Source: Streptococcus suis (lineage in GTDB: Bacteria > Bacillota > Bacilli > Lactobacillales > Streptococcaceae). From it: 64,000 bases of DNA. Below are positions 1 to 8,640 of the stretch, piece by piece. The stretch lies in assembly GCA_002831545.1 (NCBI GenBank), contig CP025095.1:2046001-2110000 (forward strand). The letters are read 5' to 3'. How positions within the stretch are numbered: the stretch's first letter is position 1; every line of letters starts with the position of its first letter. The notes below the pieces were generated by a model. It had not been told where the DNA came from. It did no database searches and saw nothing but the letters and a program-made list of their open reading frames with translations. The translations under genes and the position numbers were made by a program.

Positions 1-1
1 C

Positions 2-346
<345 letters not shown>

Positions 347-488
347 GAAACAGTAGCTTGCTAGTATTATTTTCACTAGAATGTTCCAATCGCTTTCATG
401 TTTCTTGGCGATTGGCTGAAAAGGTCTCCCATACCTTTTCACTCCCGACGATGAAATAAAAATTACAAACTGTTTAACACCGTTACTT

Positions 489-520
489 AAAACACTCTTG
501 GAAATTCTAAGAGTGTTTTT
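489..520. terminator. Rho-independent terminator after lysS
   Basis: AAAACACTCTT and AAGAGTGTTTT form an 11-bp stem with a 9-nt loop, followed by a T run. It ends the lysS transcript and lies between convergent genes. Confidence 0.85.
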
Positions 521-618
521 GCATTCAAAAAATCCCAACCACATGGTCAGGATTTTCAGGAGATTATGAAAAATATTTAGGATTGACTATAGTATAACTC
601 ATCCTATCAACTATCTCA

Positions 619-1683
619 TCAGTCTTGGGACTGATTCTCTTCTTTTTTTGCAAAATAATCTCGGACAATTGGCGCAACTTCTTTTCCGTAGAGTTCGATA
701 GCACGGAGGACATCTTCATGTGGCATTGATCCGATTGGGAGATGGAGGAAGAAACGGTCCAAGTCAAGTGTTTCAATAGTCTTGATAATTTTTTCAGCGA
801 CTCGTTTTGGATCTCCGACGATGGTTGCTCCTTCGTCTGTCAGAGAGTAGAGATATTGCGCCTTGGTCATCTCGCTCCAATGTGGGCGGTCTTTGGCAAT
901 ATTGTCCGTAATTACTTTGGTTGGATGATAGTATTCTTCCACAGCCTTGTCATGGTCGTCTGCAATCCAACCCCAAGAATGGGCTGCAACTTTCGTTTTC
1001 TTTGGATCATGACCTGAGTTGCGAGCAACCTTGCGATAAGCATCGACTAAAGGTTTAAAGCGATGGGCACCTGCACCAATGACTGCATACACGATTGGCA
1101 GGCCTTTCTTAGCAATCTTGATGGTAGACTCTACATTGCCCCCAGTTGCAACCCAGATCGGAAAATCTTCCTGAACAGGACGTGGATAGACTGGCTTATT
1201 ATCGACTGACTGGGTAAAATGCCCATCCCACTTGAGATTGGTTTCCTTATCGATTTCCAGAAGCATATCCAACTTTTCATCGAAGAGTTCTTCATAGTCA
1301 TGGAGATCATAACCAAACAAGGGGAATGACTCGGTAAAGGAACCACGACCCGCCATGATTTCCGCTCTGCCATTTGACAAAGCATCAATGGTGGTGTACT
1401 GCTGGTAAAGTCTCACAGGATCCATGGAGGAAAGGATTGAAACTGCTGATGTTAGCTTGATATGCTTGGTATTGACGGCACCAGCTGCCAGCACAATCTC
1501 AGGTGCAGAAACCGCAAAATCTTCTCGGTGATGCTCCCCAATCCCATAAACATCAAGTCCCACCGCATCTGCTAGTTCGATTTCTTTGACTAGCTGACGA
1601 ATCCGCTCGTCGTGGCTGTAAGTTTCCCCTGTTTTTTCTAGTGGAGTTGTTTCGCCAAATGTTGAAATGCCTAATTCTACCAT
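619..1683 (-). CDS. LLM-class flavin-dependent monooxygenase (luciferase-like)
   Basis: 354 residues, the full length of the bacterial luciferase-like TIM-barrel family, which uses reduced FMN to oxidise small organic substrates. The N-terminus MVELGISTFGE and the run GLDVYGIGEHH (about residues 43-53) are typical of the family's barrel start. The substrate cannot be told from sequence. The ATG is preceded by AAAGGAG. It is transcribed alone from a promoter whose spacer is filled by a palindrome, so it is probably inducible. Confidence 0.9.
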   Translation of the reverse strand: MVELGISTFGETTPLEKTGETYSHDERIRQLVKEIELADAVGLDVYGIGEHHREDFAVSAPEIVLAAGAVNTKHIKLTSAVSILSSMDPVRLYQQYTTIDALSNGRAEIMAGRGSFTESFPLFGYDLHDYEELFDEKLDMLLEIDKETNLKWDGHFTQSVDNKPVYPRPVQEDFPIWVATGGNVESTIKIAKKGLPIVYAVIGAGAHRFKPLVDAYRKVARNSGHDPKKTKVAAHSWGWIADDHDKAVEEYYHPTKVITDNIAKDRPHWSEMTKAQYLYSLTDEGATIVGDPKRVAEKIIKTIETLDLDRFFLHLPIGSMPHEDVLRAIELYGKEVAPIVRDYFAKKEENQSQD

Positions 1684-1727
1684 GATGTGTTCTCCTTTGA
1701 AATCACTATTTCTTAATTGACGCGTCT

Positions 1728-1756
1728 ATTTTATCTCTAATTAGTGATAAAATCAA
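1728..1756 (-). promoter_or_regulatory. Promoter with palindromic operator for the LLM monooxygenase
   Basis: On the minus strand TTGATT and TAAAAT are separated by 17 bp. The spacer and -10 edge (1731-1750) are occupied by TTATCTCTAATTAGTGATAA, palindromic at 18 of 20 positions. A repressor bound there would block RNA polymerase. Confidence 0.7.
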
Positions 1757-1774
1757 TTGATTTGCTCAAAAAAT

Positions 1775-1802
1775 AAAACGACTAGGAAAACCTAATCGTT
1801 TT
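1775..1802 (-). terminator. Terminator of the ABC efflux operon
   Basis: AAAACGACTAGG pairs with CCTAATCGTTTT (one mismatch) around a 4-base loop. The minus strand continues with a T-rich stretch. Confidence 0.8.
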
Positions 1803-1808
1803 AAAGTA

Positions 1809-3059
1809 TTATTCGTAGCGAAGTGCTTCGATTGGATCCAACTTAGAAGCCTTGCTGGCAGGAAGAACCCCGAAGACAATTCCGACTGCTGCTGAAAATG
1901 CTAAACTTCCTAATACAACCGGTATTGATATTTCAGCTGTCATCTCTCCCATAACCTTTGTGGCGTTGAGAATAAACACAATGGCTTGAGCGATAGCTAA
2001 ACCGATTGCTCCACCTAAAGTGGTCAAGACCATAGCTTCAATCAAGAACTGCATCAAGATATTTCCTCGGGTTGCCCCCAGAGCTTTACGAAGACCGATT
2101 TCACGTGTCCGCTCAGTCACAGATACCAACATGATGTTCATAACACCGATACCACCTACAAGAAGTGAAATTCCTGCAACAGCACCGATAAACGTAGTGA
2201 CACCTGACATTTGGTTCTTAAAATCATCTAACATAGCTGACATATCATAGATATCATAACGGGCTTCCTTTAGACCTGTAATGTTGGTCAAGTATGCTGC
2301 GGCAGCCTGACCAACCTCAGCAGCTCTACTCACATCTTCTACATGGACATAGAGCCCACTATTTTCCTTGGTACCCATTTCAGCAGCTAGTTGCGTATTG
2401 GTCATAATGGCATTTCCGCCTGAGTTGAAACCATAGAGGGAAGTACCTGCTTTGGGATCTTTGTAAACACCAACTACAAGGTAAGAATTGGCATTGACAC
2501 TGACGATTTGGTTGAGGGCTGCATCGGTTGAACCAAAAAGCTTCTCAGCCAAGGCAACATCCAACATGATAATACGGGAAAATCGGCTGTAATCGTTAGC
2601 AGTAAAACGACGGCCAGCCAAGATTTCTAATGCCTTTATGTCAAAATAGGATTGACTAACACCAGTAATAAAGACATTATCAGCTTGCGCATTGCCCGCT
2701 GCTACAGTAGAGGTACTTGAAGCACTAATGTAGTAGCCACTGAGCCCATCGATTTCCAAAAGCCCTTTCAACATAGAATCCGTTAAATCTGGCTCTTCTT
2801 CCATTGACATTTCACCGCCACCAATACTGCCAAAAATCCCGGTTGTACCTGCACCTTCAACAGGAATATAAGGTGTAAAATAAACCTGAACATTATTCTG
2901 ATCACCAGCCAGAGACTTTTCAATACTCTTAGACATACCTGTTCCCATTGCTACAATGATCACAACAGAGGCCACACCGATGATAATACCTAACATAGTC
3001 AAAAGAGAACGCATCTTATGGGCTAGGATAGACTTGAGGGCAAATTTCCAATTTTCCAT
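1809..3059 (-). CDS. ABC transporter permease, MacB/FtsX type
   Basis: 416 residues. An N-terminal membrane helix (about 18-40) is followed by an extracellular MacB-type core domain (about 45-260) and three C-terminal helices of the FtsX fold (about 285-410). The motif TERTREIGLRKALGAT is the usual cytoplasmic coupling segment. With the ATPase and adaptor encoded upstream it forms a MacAB-like (YknXYZ-like) machine that exports peptides or amphiphiles, or senses envelope stress. Last gene of a three-gene operon; it starts 1 bp after the ATPase stop. Confidence 0.92.
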   Translation of the reverse strand: MENWKFALKSILAHKMRSLLTMLGIIIGVASVVIIVAMGTGMSKSIEKSLAGDQNNVQVYFTPYIPVEGAGTTGIFGSIGGGEMSMEEEPDLTDSMLKGLLEIDGLSGYYISASSTSTVAAGNAQADNVFITGVSQSYFDIKALEILAGRRFTANDYSRFSRIIMLDVALAEKLFGSTDAALNQIVSVNANSYLVVGVYKDPKAGTSLYGFNSGGNAIMTNTQLAAEMGTKENSGLYVHVEDVSRAAEVGQAAAAYLTNITGLKEARYDIYDMSAMLDDFKNQMSGVTTFIGAVAGISLLVGGIGVMNIMLVSVTERTREIGLRKALGATRGNILMQFLIEAMVLTTLGGAIGLAIAQAIVFILNATKVMGEMTAEISIPVVLGSLAFSAAVGIVFGVLPASKASKLDPIEALRYE

Positions 3060-3755
3060 CTATACCTCCTCCCTTCTACTATCTTCTGTAATGACACCGT
3101 CACGCAAAACGATTTTACGTTTGGCATAGGCAGCAATCTCAGGCTCGTGTGTAACCATGATAATGGTCTTTCCTTCATTATTCAACTCTGTCAGAAGTTG
3201 CATAATCTGCTCGCCTGTCTTAGTATCCAAGGCACCTGTTGGCTCATCTGCCAAGATAATAGCTGGTGTATTGACCAATGCACGCGCAATGGCAACCCGT
3301 TGTTTCTGACCACCTGACAATTCTGACGGTAGGTGGGTCATCCGTTCTGCCAATTCGACTTTTTCTAAGTATCGCTTGGCTAATTTTTTTCGTTGATTGG
3401 CTGGAACCCCTGCATAAATCAAAGGTAACTCAACATTTTGAAGGGCATTGAGTTTGGATAATAGAAAGAATTGTTGGAAAACAAAGCCAATCTGGTCATT
3501 GCGGACGGAGGCTAATTTCTTCTCAGACAGTTGACTAACTTCTTCACCTTCTAACCAATAGTTCCCTGAACTGGAACGATCCAATAGCCCGATAATATTC
3601 ATCAAGGTTGATTTCCCTGAACCAGAGGGTCCCATAATAGCAAGAAATTCTCCCTCTTCCACCTCGAGATCTATATCTTTGAGGACACGAAGTTCTTGGT
3701 CACCGTTTTTATAGGATTTGTTTATATTGGTTAATCTAATAAGTTGGTTCTTCAT
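3060..3755 (-). CDS. ABC transporter ATP-binding protein, MacB/LolD type
   Basis: 231 residues from the chosen ATG at 3755, which has AGAGG about 9 nt upstream; the frame extends to 3824 but lacks a ribosome site there. Walker A GPSGSGKST, signature LSGGQKQR, Walker B ILADEPTGALD and the H-loop VTHE are all present, so it should be active. Overlaps the adaptor gene by 20 bp, implying coupled translation. It powers the FtsX-type permease encoded next. Confidence 0.93.
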   Translation of the reverse strand: MKNQLIRLTNINKSYKNGDQELRVLKDIDLEVEEGEFLAIMGPSGSGKSTLMNIIGLLDRSSSGNYWLEGEEVSQLSEKKLASVRNDQIGFVFQQFFLLSKLNALQNVELPLIYAGVPANQRKKLAKRYLEKVELAERMTHLPSELSGGQKQRVAIARALVNTPAIILADEPTGALDTKTGEQIMQLLTELNNEGKTIIMVTHEPEIAAYAKRKIVLRDGVITEDSRREEV

Positions 3756-4902
3756 AGGCTTCAACCTCTTTTCCTTCTTCAAGGTCTGGAGTTGGAATGG
3801 TGATGACCTGATCTCCTGCTGCAATACCTCCTGTCACCTCTTGGTTGAGAGCATCAGCATTTCCCAACGTTACTTCCACTTTTTTAGCTTTTCCTTCAAC
3901 AATGGTCCACACAAAGTTTTTATCGCCTTCTGGTACAACTGCTGTTACAGGAATCAAAATATGGTTGGTAGTATTAACCACTTCAATATTGACAGTGAAA
4001 CCTTGTTTCAACTCACCTAATTCACTGGTCAAAGCAGCCTTGAAAGGATATTTGGCACCTGAGCCACCACCTGCTCCTGCTACTGCACTTGTTGCTTGTT
4101 CAGTTGATGGATAGTTAGAAATATAGGTAATCTTACCAGTCCATGACTTATCTGGGTATACCTTGCTGGTTAATTTCACTTCTTGATCAACTGCAATATT
4201 AGCCAAATCATATTCCGTCAAATTTCCTGTCACTTGTAGGCTACCTTGGTTGACGATATGAACAACGGTCTGACTAGAAGTTGAACTCTTCGAAACTGAT
4301 TTATTCACTTCAACAACCGTACCAGCTACTGTACTTGTAACTGTAGCTTCTTGCAAGGCTGTGTAAGCTTTATCCACAGCAGCTTGTGCATCTGCGTAGC
4401 TATCATTCAAATCGGCCAACTGTAAATCGACTGAACGTTGAGCTGCAGCTGTTGCTGCAGCATCTGTTTCTGCATCACCCGTTGTTTGAACAGTTTGACC
4501 ATTGGTTCTCAAATCATAAATCTGACGTCCAATCTTATCACGCCCACGAACAGCAGTATCCAAAGCAGACTGTAATTCTGTAGCATCATAGCGAATCAAA
4601 GGTGTTCCTACCTCAACTTGAGTTCCTGGCTCAACCAAGACCTCGCTCAAATCTCCTTTTGAAGGATCATAGTAAACGTATTGTTCATCTGCTGCAGAAA
4701 TCGTTCCTGTCAATAAGGTCGATGAAGCAATCGATCCCTCTTTAGCTACTGTATAGGTCAAACTGGTCGCAACTTGCTCTGTAGAAGTTGGTGAGGAACC
4801 ACCTAATACGCCTCCAAATACCAAGGCACCACCAATTAAGGCGACAGCCGCAACACTGAGACCACTGAACAAAGCAATTTTAGCCTTCTTTGTCTTTAAC
4901 AT
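3736..4902 (-). CDS. Periplasmic-adaptor-like (HlyD/MacA family) subunit of ABC efflux
   Basis: 388 residues. One N-terminal membrane helix (about 8-32) anchors the protein outside the membrane. It is followed by a biotinyl-lipoyl-like half, a helical hairpin with repeated Ala/Gln/Asp (about 110-185), the second lipoyl half (VTSTVAGTVVEVNKSV) and a beta-barrel domain. This is the MacA/YknX architecture; in Gram-positives it couples the ABC permease to substrate capture in the wall space. First gene of the operon, with AGAAGGAG before its ATG. Confidence 0.9.
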   Translation of the reverse strand: MLKTKKAKIALFSGLSVAAVALIGGALVFGGVLGGSSPTSTEQVATSLTYTVAKEGSIASSTLLTGTISAADEQYVYYDPSKGDLSEVLVEPGTQVEVGTPLIRYDATELQSALDTAVRGRDKIGRQIYDLRTNGQTVQTTGDAETDAAATAAAQRSVDLQLADLNDSYADAQAAVDKAYTALQEATVTSTVAGTVVEVNKSVSKSSTSSQTVVHIVNQGSLQVTGNLTEYDLANIAVDQEVKLTSKVYPDKSWTGKITYISNYPSTEQATSAVAGAGGGSGAKYPFKAALTSELGELKQGFTVNIEVVNTTNHILIPVTAVVPEGDKNFVWTIVEGKAKKVEVTLGNADALNQEVTGGIAAGDQVITIPTPDLEEGKEVEAYEEPTY

Positions 4903-4950
4903 ATGATACTCCTTCTCTAATTCAAAACATATTTATTTTGTATTGTCTTT

Positions 4951-4979
4951 ATAATACACAAATACACGTTTTTTTGCAA
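4951..4979 (-). promoter_or_regulatory. Sigma-A promoter of the ABC efflux operon
   Basis: Minus strand TTGCAA, 17-bp spacer, TATTAT, about 50 bp before the adaptor ATG. Confidence 0.65.
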
Positions 4980-5054
4980 GTGTTTTCTTAATCATTTTAC
5001 AAAAAGTTCGGTATTTTTCCTACTTACATTTTTGTAAGGTAACGTAGCGGATTT

Positions 5055-5099
5055 TTGATTGATAAGTAAAAAAACGATAGAATGAAGATAATTATCATT
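5055..5099 (+). promoter_or_regulatory. gor promoter with Fur/PerR-like inverted repeat
   Basis: TTGATT (5055-5060), 17-bp spacer, TAGAAT (5078-5083). The sequence AATGAAGATAATTATCATT (5081-5099) is a 19-bp imperfect palindrome (14 of 19) centred on GATAATTATC and covers the start point, the size and A/T pattern of Fur-family operators. Which metalloregulator binds is not shown by the sequence. Confidence 0.5.
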
Positions 5100-5115
5100 T
5101 AGAGGAGAAAAACTC

Positions 5116-6465
5116 ATGAAAGAATTTGATATTATTGCCATTGGTGGGGGCAGCGGCGGTATTGCTACTATGAACCGTGCTGCTATCTATGGGGCTAAGG
5201 CTGCTGTGATCGAAGGAAGCTATCTAGGAGGGACCTGTGTTAACCTTGGTTGTGTACCCAAAAAAATTATGTGGTACGGTTCTCAGGTAGCAGAAGCCAT
5301 TCACCACTATGGACCTGAATATGGATTTACTAGCCAAGAAGTGACCTTTGATTTTGCCACCTTGCGTAAAAATCGCGAAGCCTATATTGTGCGTTCACGC
5401 GCATCCTACGGTAATACTTTTAACAATAACGGAGTAGAAGTTATCCAGGGTTTCGCACGTTTTGTGGATAATCAAACGGTTGAAGTCAATGGTGAACTGA
5501 TTCGTGCAAAACACATTGTCATCGCAACTGGCGCCAAACCGGTAGTCCCTGCTATTCCTGGCAGTGAGCTAGGGATTGTATCTGACGATGTCTTTGCATG
5601 GGAGGAATTACCTTCTTCTGTGGCTGTGATTGGTGCTGGTTATATCGCTGTGGAAATGGCCGGTCTCCTACATGGACTCGGTGTCCAAACTGACCTCTTT
5701 GTTCGTGGCAATCGCCCTCTTCGTAGCTTTGATACCTACATTGTTGATGCCTTGATGGAAGAAATGCAACGAACCAACCTTCCACTCCATACTGGGAAAA
5801 CTCCTGTCAGTCTTGAAAAAACAGAGGACGGCCTCATTCAAATTAACTTTGAAGATGGAAGTAGCCATCTTGCCCAAAAAGTTCTCTGGGCAATTGGTCG
5901 TAAACCAAATGTGGAGCAGCTCAATCTTGAAGCAGCAGGTGTTCGGTTGACACCGTCTGGCCATATCGCTGTGGATGAATACCAAGAAACTGGCGTCCCT
6001 GGCATCTATGCTCTTGGTGATGTGACGGGTGAAAAAGAATTAACACCCGTTGCAATCAAGGCAGGTCGCCTTTTGGCAGAACGTTTATTTAACAATAAAC
6101 CAACCGCAAAAATGGATTACACAACCATCCCAACTGTCGTCTTTTCTCACCCCGCTATCGGAACCGTTGGTCTAACTGAGGACGAAGCGATTGCCCAATA
6201 CGGTCAGGACAATGTAAAAGTCTATACTTCAGCCTTTACTTCTATGTACACTGCCCTAGAAAACAATCGCCAAATGGCTAAGTTTAAATTAGTAACTGTG
6301 GGAGAAAATGAAAAAGTCGTTGGACTGCACGGCATTGGCTATGGTGTCGATGAAATGATTCAAGGATTCTCAGTTGCTATCAAAATGGGAGCTACAAAAG
6401 AAGAATTTGATGCCGTTGTCGCCATCCATCCGACAGGTTCTGAAGAATTTGTTACTATGCGTTAA
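5116..6465 (+). CDS. gor: Glutathione-disulfide reductase
   Basis: 449 residues, usual length. The N-terminal FAD site [15 protein letters not shown] (9-23) is followed by the redox-active pair C41 and C46 in [13 protein letters not shown], an NADPH-binding [11 protein letters not shown] segment near 175, and the C-terminal catalytic HPTGSEE with H438. It reduces oxidised glutathione with NADPH, keeping imported or made glutathione available for peroxide defence. Monocistronic: its own promoter before, a strong terminator after. GAGGAG precedes the ATG. Confidence 0.96.
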   Translation: MKEFDIIAIGGGSGGIATMNRAAIYGAKAAVIEGSYLGGTCVNLGCVPKKIMWYGSQVAEAIHHYGPEYGFTSQEVTFDFATLRKNREAYIVRSRASYGNTFNNNGVEVIQGFARFVDNQTVEVNGELIRAKHIVIATGAKPVVPAIPGSELGIVSDDVFAWEELPSSVAVIGAGYIAVEMAGLLHGLGVQTDLFVRGNRPLRSFDTYIVDALMEEMQRTNLPLHTGKTPVSLEKTEDGLIQINFEDGSSHLAQKVLWAIGRKPNVEQLNLEAAGVRLTPSGHIAVDEYQETGVPGIYALGDVTGEKELTPVAIKAGRLLAERLFNNKPTAKMDYTTIPTVVFSHPAIGTVGLTEDEAIAQYGQDNVKVYTSAFTSMYTALENNRQMAKFKLVTVGENEKVVGLHGIGYGVDEMIQGFSVAIKMGATKEEFDAVVAIHPTGSEEFVTMR

Positions 6466-6473
6466 CTCAATTG

Positions 6474-6514
6474 AAAAAGTCCAGACATGAAGGTCAGCAC
6501 TGTCTGGACTTTTT
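6474..6514. terminator. Bidirectional terminator between gor and cyclase gene
   Basis: AAAAAGTCCAGACA and TGTCTGGACTTTTT form a perfect 14-bp stem with a 13-nt loop. A and T runs on both sides let it serve both convergent genes. Confidence 0.9.
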
Positions 6515-6515
6515 C

Positions 6516-7253
6516 TTATGGTAATATAGCAATTGCTCGCACTGGTGAACCCGAAGCCTTCTCCCAATGAGGAAAAGCGATTGATATCAATGCACCTGTT
6601 GGCGGTACCTGATCCAAGTTTGCCAATACCTCCAACTGATAAATATCTTTTGATAGGAGATAGTATTCTTCTGGTAAACTTCCTCCGTGTTTGGCTGCAG
6701 ATACTCCTGAATCGGTATCCAATGTTTCATGACCAACAGCTTTTACCTTGCGTTCTTCAATCAAATATTCTAGGGCTTCATGGCTCCAACCTGGTGTATG
6801 TTGCACACCTTGTTCATCCAAGTTTCGGATAGCATCTTGACTTGGCCAACGTTTTGACCAATCCGAACGAAAAGCAACAAAAGATTCAGGTGCAATTGGA
6901 CCATGCTCAGCCTCAAAATCCAGAATATCTTGCTTGGTAATCTCGTAGTCATTATTGGCTGCAACTGCTTCCGACTTATCAATCACATAGAGAGGTAAGA
7001 GCAGGTCTTTCAAGTCAATTTCGTCTAGATAGCGAGCCCCTTCTACAAAGTGAATAGGCGGATCGATATGGGTACCGTATTGGCCGACAACCGTAAATTG
7101 TTCAACAAAAAATCCGTCTTTATGAGTAAATAAGGCCTTTTTCTCCAAAGCTGGAAGAGCAGGAAAATGCGGGCTGTTTTCATTGATTTGATGGGTCAAG
7201 TCCACCCAGGTTTTAGATTTAAGGGTATGGTAAATTTCAAGTAGTTCTGACAT
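6516..7253 (-). CDS. Cyclase family protein (kynurenine formamidase-like)
   Basis: 245 residues from the ATG at 7253; a GTG four codons earlier (7265) is in frame but overlaps the only Shine-Dalgarno-like sequence (GAAAGTGAG). The protein carries the family's metal-binding signature: VGQYGTHIDPPIHF (HxxxD-type, about residues 55-68) and a later VGHETLDTDSG segment. Relatives are zinc or manganese hydrolases of formyl-kynurenine, isatin and similar amides. No tryptophan-degradation genes are adjacent, so the substrate is unknown. Confidence 0.88.
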   Translation of the reverse strand: MSELLEIYHTLKSKTWVDLTHQINENSPHFPALPALEKKALFTHKDGFFVEQFTVVGQYGTHIDPPIHFVEGARYLDEIDLKDLLLPLYVIDKSEAVAANNDYEITKQDILDFEAEHGPIAPESFVAFRSDWSKRWPSQDAIRNLDEQGVQHTPGWSHEALEYLIEERKVKAVGHETLDTDSGVSAAKHGGSLPEEYYLLSKDIYQLEVLANLDQVPPTGALISIAFPHWEKASGSPVRAIAILP

Positions 7254-7373
7254 GGCAATTCTCACTTTCTTTTTTTATTATTCTAACATGAAAGAAGTAA
7301 CTCTACTAATATATATTTTCTATCTACTCCTATAAATAAAAACTATAACACTGTGACAGCTGATGGGGAAGCA

Positions 7374-7438
7374 TTGACTTTCAACAGTAATCTCTCTATA
7401 ATTTTGTTAACCTAAAAAAATATAAAGGATAACAAAAT
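7374..7438 (+). promoter_or_regulatory. bioY promoter with BirA-type operator
   Basis: TTGACT (7374-7379), 17-bp spacer, TATAAT (7397-7402). Directly downstream TTGTTAACC (7404-7412) and GGATAACAA (7427-7435) form an inverted repeat with a 14-bp spacer, matching the conserved BirA operator layout. BirA loaded with biotinoyl-AMP would cover the start site and repress bioY when biotin is plentiful. Confidence 0.85.
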
Positions 7439-7976
7439 GACGAATCAATCGACAAAATCCCTTGTTTTCATCGCTATCGGTACAGCTATTATTGCTGCCT
7501 TGTCACAAGTCAGCGTTTCTATCGGTCCTGTTCCCTTTACTCTACAGACCTTGGCTATCGGCTTAGTAGCTTGTTTATACAAGCCGAAAGAAGCCATTGC
7601 AAGTGTTGGACTCTATCTGAACTTAGGAGCTATCGGACTTCCTGTCTTTGCCGGATTTTCAGGTGGATTTGCTGCCCTAGTCGGACCAACAGCAGGCTTT
7701 TTATGGGGCTTCCTAATCTATGCTGCTATTACTTCTGTCCTCACCAAGTCAACTTCCTCACCTGTGACTGTTTTCTTAGCCTGTCTATTAGGAACCGCAA
7801 GTTGTTTTCTTTTAGGCTGTTTGGTCTTTAAGCTTGTTTCAGGAGCGAGCTGGTCAGATACCTTAGCCTGGACAGTCCTTCCCTTTATCCTACCAGACTT
7901 GGTCAAAATTTCCATTGTTACTCTATGCCACCGCCTATTGCAACCCATCACCAAAAAAGAAGCCTATTTCGCCTAG
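7437..7976 (+). CDS. bioY: Biotin ECF transporter S component BioY
   Basis: 179 residues with about six hydrophobic helices and the BioY signatures IGPVPFTLQTLA (about 28-39) and GLPVFAGFSGG near 65-75. It is the biotin-binding membrane subunit of an energy-coupling-factor transporter. No EcfA/EcfT genes are adjacent, so it would use the shared module encoded elsewhere. AAAGGA precedes the ATG inside the operator's right half, consistent with biotin control. Confidence 0.95.
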   Translation: MTNQSTKSLVFIAIGTAIIAALSQVSVSIGPVPFTLQTLAIGLVACLYKPKEAIASVGLYLNLGAIGLPVFAGFSGGFAALVGPTAGFLWGFLIYAAITSVLTKSTSSPVTVFLACLLGTASCFLLGCLVFKLVSGASWSDTLAWTVLPFILPDLVKISIVTLCHRLLQPITKKEAYFA

Positions 7977-7982
7977 GCTTCT
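7959..7982. terminator. Bidirectional terminator after bioY
   Basis: AGAAGCCTA and TAGGCTTCT form a 9-bp stem that overlaps the bioY stop codon. T-rich on both strands, shared with the convergent PC4-like gene. Confidence 0.85.
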
Positions 7983-7987
7983 TTCAT

Positions 7988-8203
7988 TTATTTATTAGCA
8001 AAGGCATCCAAGAGGACTTGGAATTCTTCATTGCTGAGCGTGATTCCCTTGCCCATCTTAGTATGGTCAGGGCTCCAGGTACGGATATCATACTTGGCTG
8101 GTGCGCCATTAAATGATACACGATTGAGTTCCTTGGTCCAGCCCTTATCATTTTCAGATAGGACCAAGAGTTTTTCTTCGATTTCAAATGTAAATTCTGC
8201 CAT
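7988..8203 (-). CDS. PC4/YdbC-family ssDNA-binding protein
   Basis: 71 residues, the length of the bacterial PC4 (p15) coactivator-like family. It has the beta-strand pattern and the conserved segment KYDIRTWSPDHTKMGKGITL. Relatives dimerise and bind single-stranded DNA or RNA without sequence preference; the cellular role in streptococci is not settled. GGAGG lies 6 nt before the ATG. Monocistronic between two terminators. Confidence 0.88.
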   Translation of the reverse strand: MAEFTFEIEEKLLVLSENDKGWTKELNRVSFNGAPAKYDIRTWSPDHTKMGKGITLSNEEFQVLLDAFANK

Positions 8204-8295
8204 TTGTTACCTCCTTCACTTATTTGTTCGAAAAAACTTGTCATTTTTGCGAAAATTGGATACTATAATTATAACAAGTTTGAAAGGATAATGCC

Positions 8296-8619
8296 ATGAA
8301 GAGATTTTTGGAAATTATTTTAGAGCAGGTCAATATCTTTTTGGGCAATAGCAAAGCTCCTAAGACCATTGAACCTGATAGTAAGGAAGATATTAAAAAT
8401 AATTTGGAACTAGCCCTTTATAAGAAAGCTGCTATTCATGTTATTTACAACGACCGCAGTTTTACAGGCGATATTGTCAAATACGATAAGGAACGCCAAC
8501 GGATTATCATGAAAAATTTCAAACGTCGGGTAACCAGCATTATCAATATCCAAGATATTAAGAAAATCACCCTAGTTCCAGAAAGTGTAAAAACCTCCCA
8601 AAAACAAACAAAAGGCTGA
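8296..8619 (+). CDS. Small conserved protein, possibly YolD-like
   Basis: 107 residues. The middle (about 45-93: IHVIYNDRSFTGDIVKY...IINIQDIKKITLV) has the small beta-barrel pattern of YolD-like or Sm-like folds, in which a short segment on modifying and translating a residue pair ends in an 'I.DI..I' strand. The N-terminus is amphipathic and the tail is polar. I do not recognise a named gene; YolD-like is a guess from the strand pattern. AAAGGA precedes the ATG, and TATAAT/TATAAC boxes lie 15-30 bp further up. Confidence 0.7.
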   Translation: MKRFLEIILEQVNIFLGNSKAPKTIEPDSKEDIKNNLELALYKKAAIHVIYNDRSFTGDIVKYDKERQRIIMKNFKRRVTSIINIQDIKKITLVPESVKTSQKQTKG

Positions 8620-8640
8620 ACTTCAGCCTTTTGTTTTATG
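8611..8640. terminator. Bidirectional terminator
   Basis: AAAGGCTGAA and TTCAGCCTTT form a 10-bp stem with a single-base loop gap, overlapping the TGA of the upstream gene and followed by a T-rich run. Confidence 0.8.
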
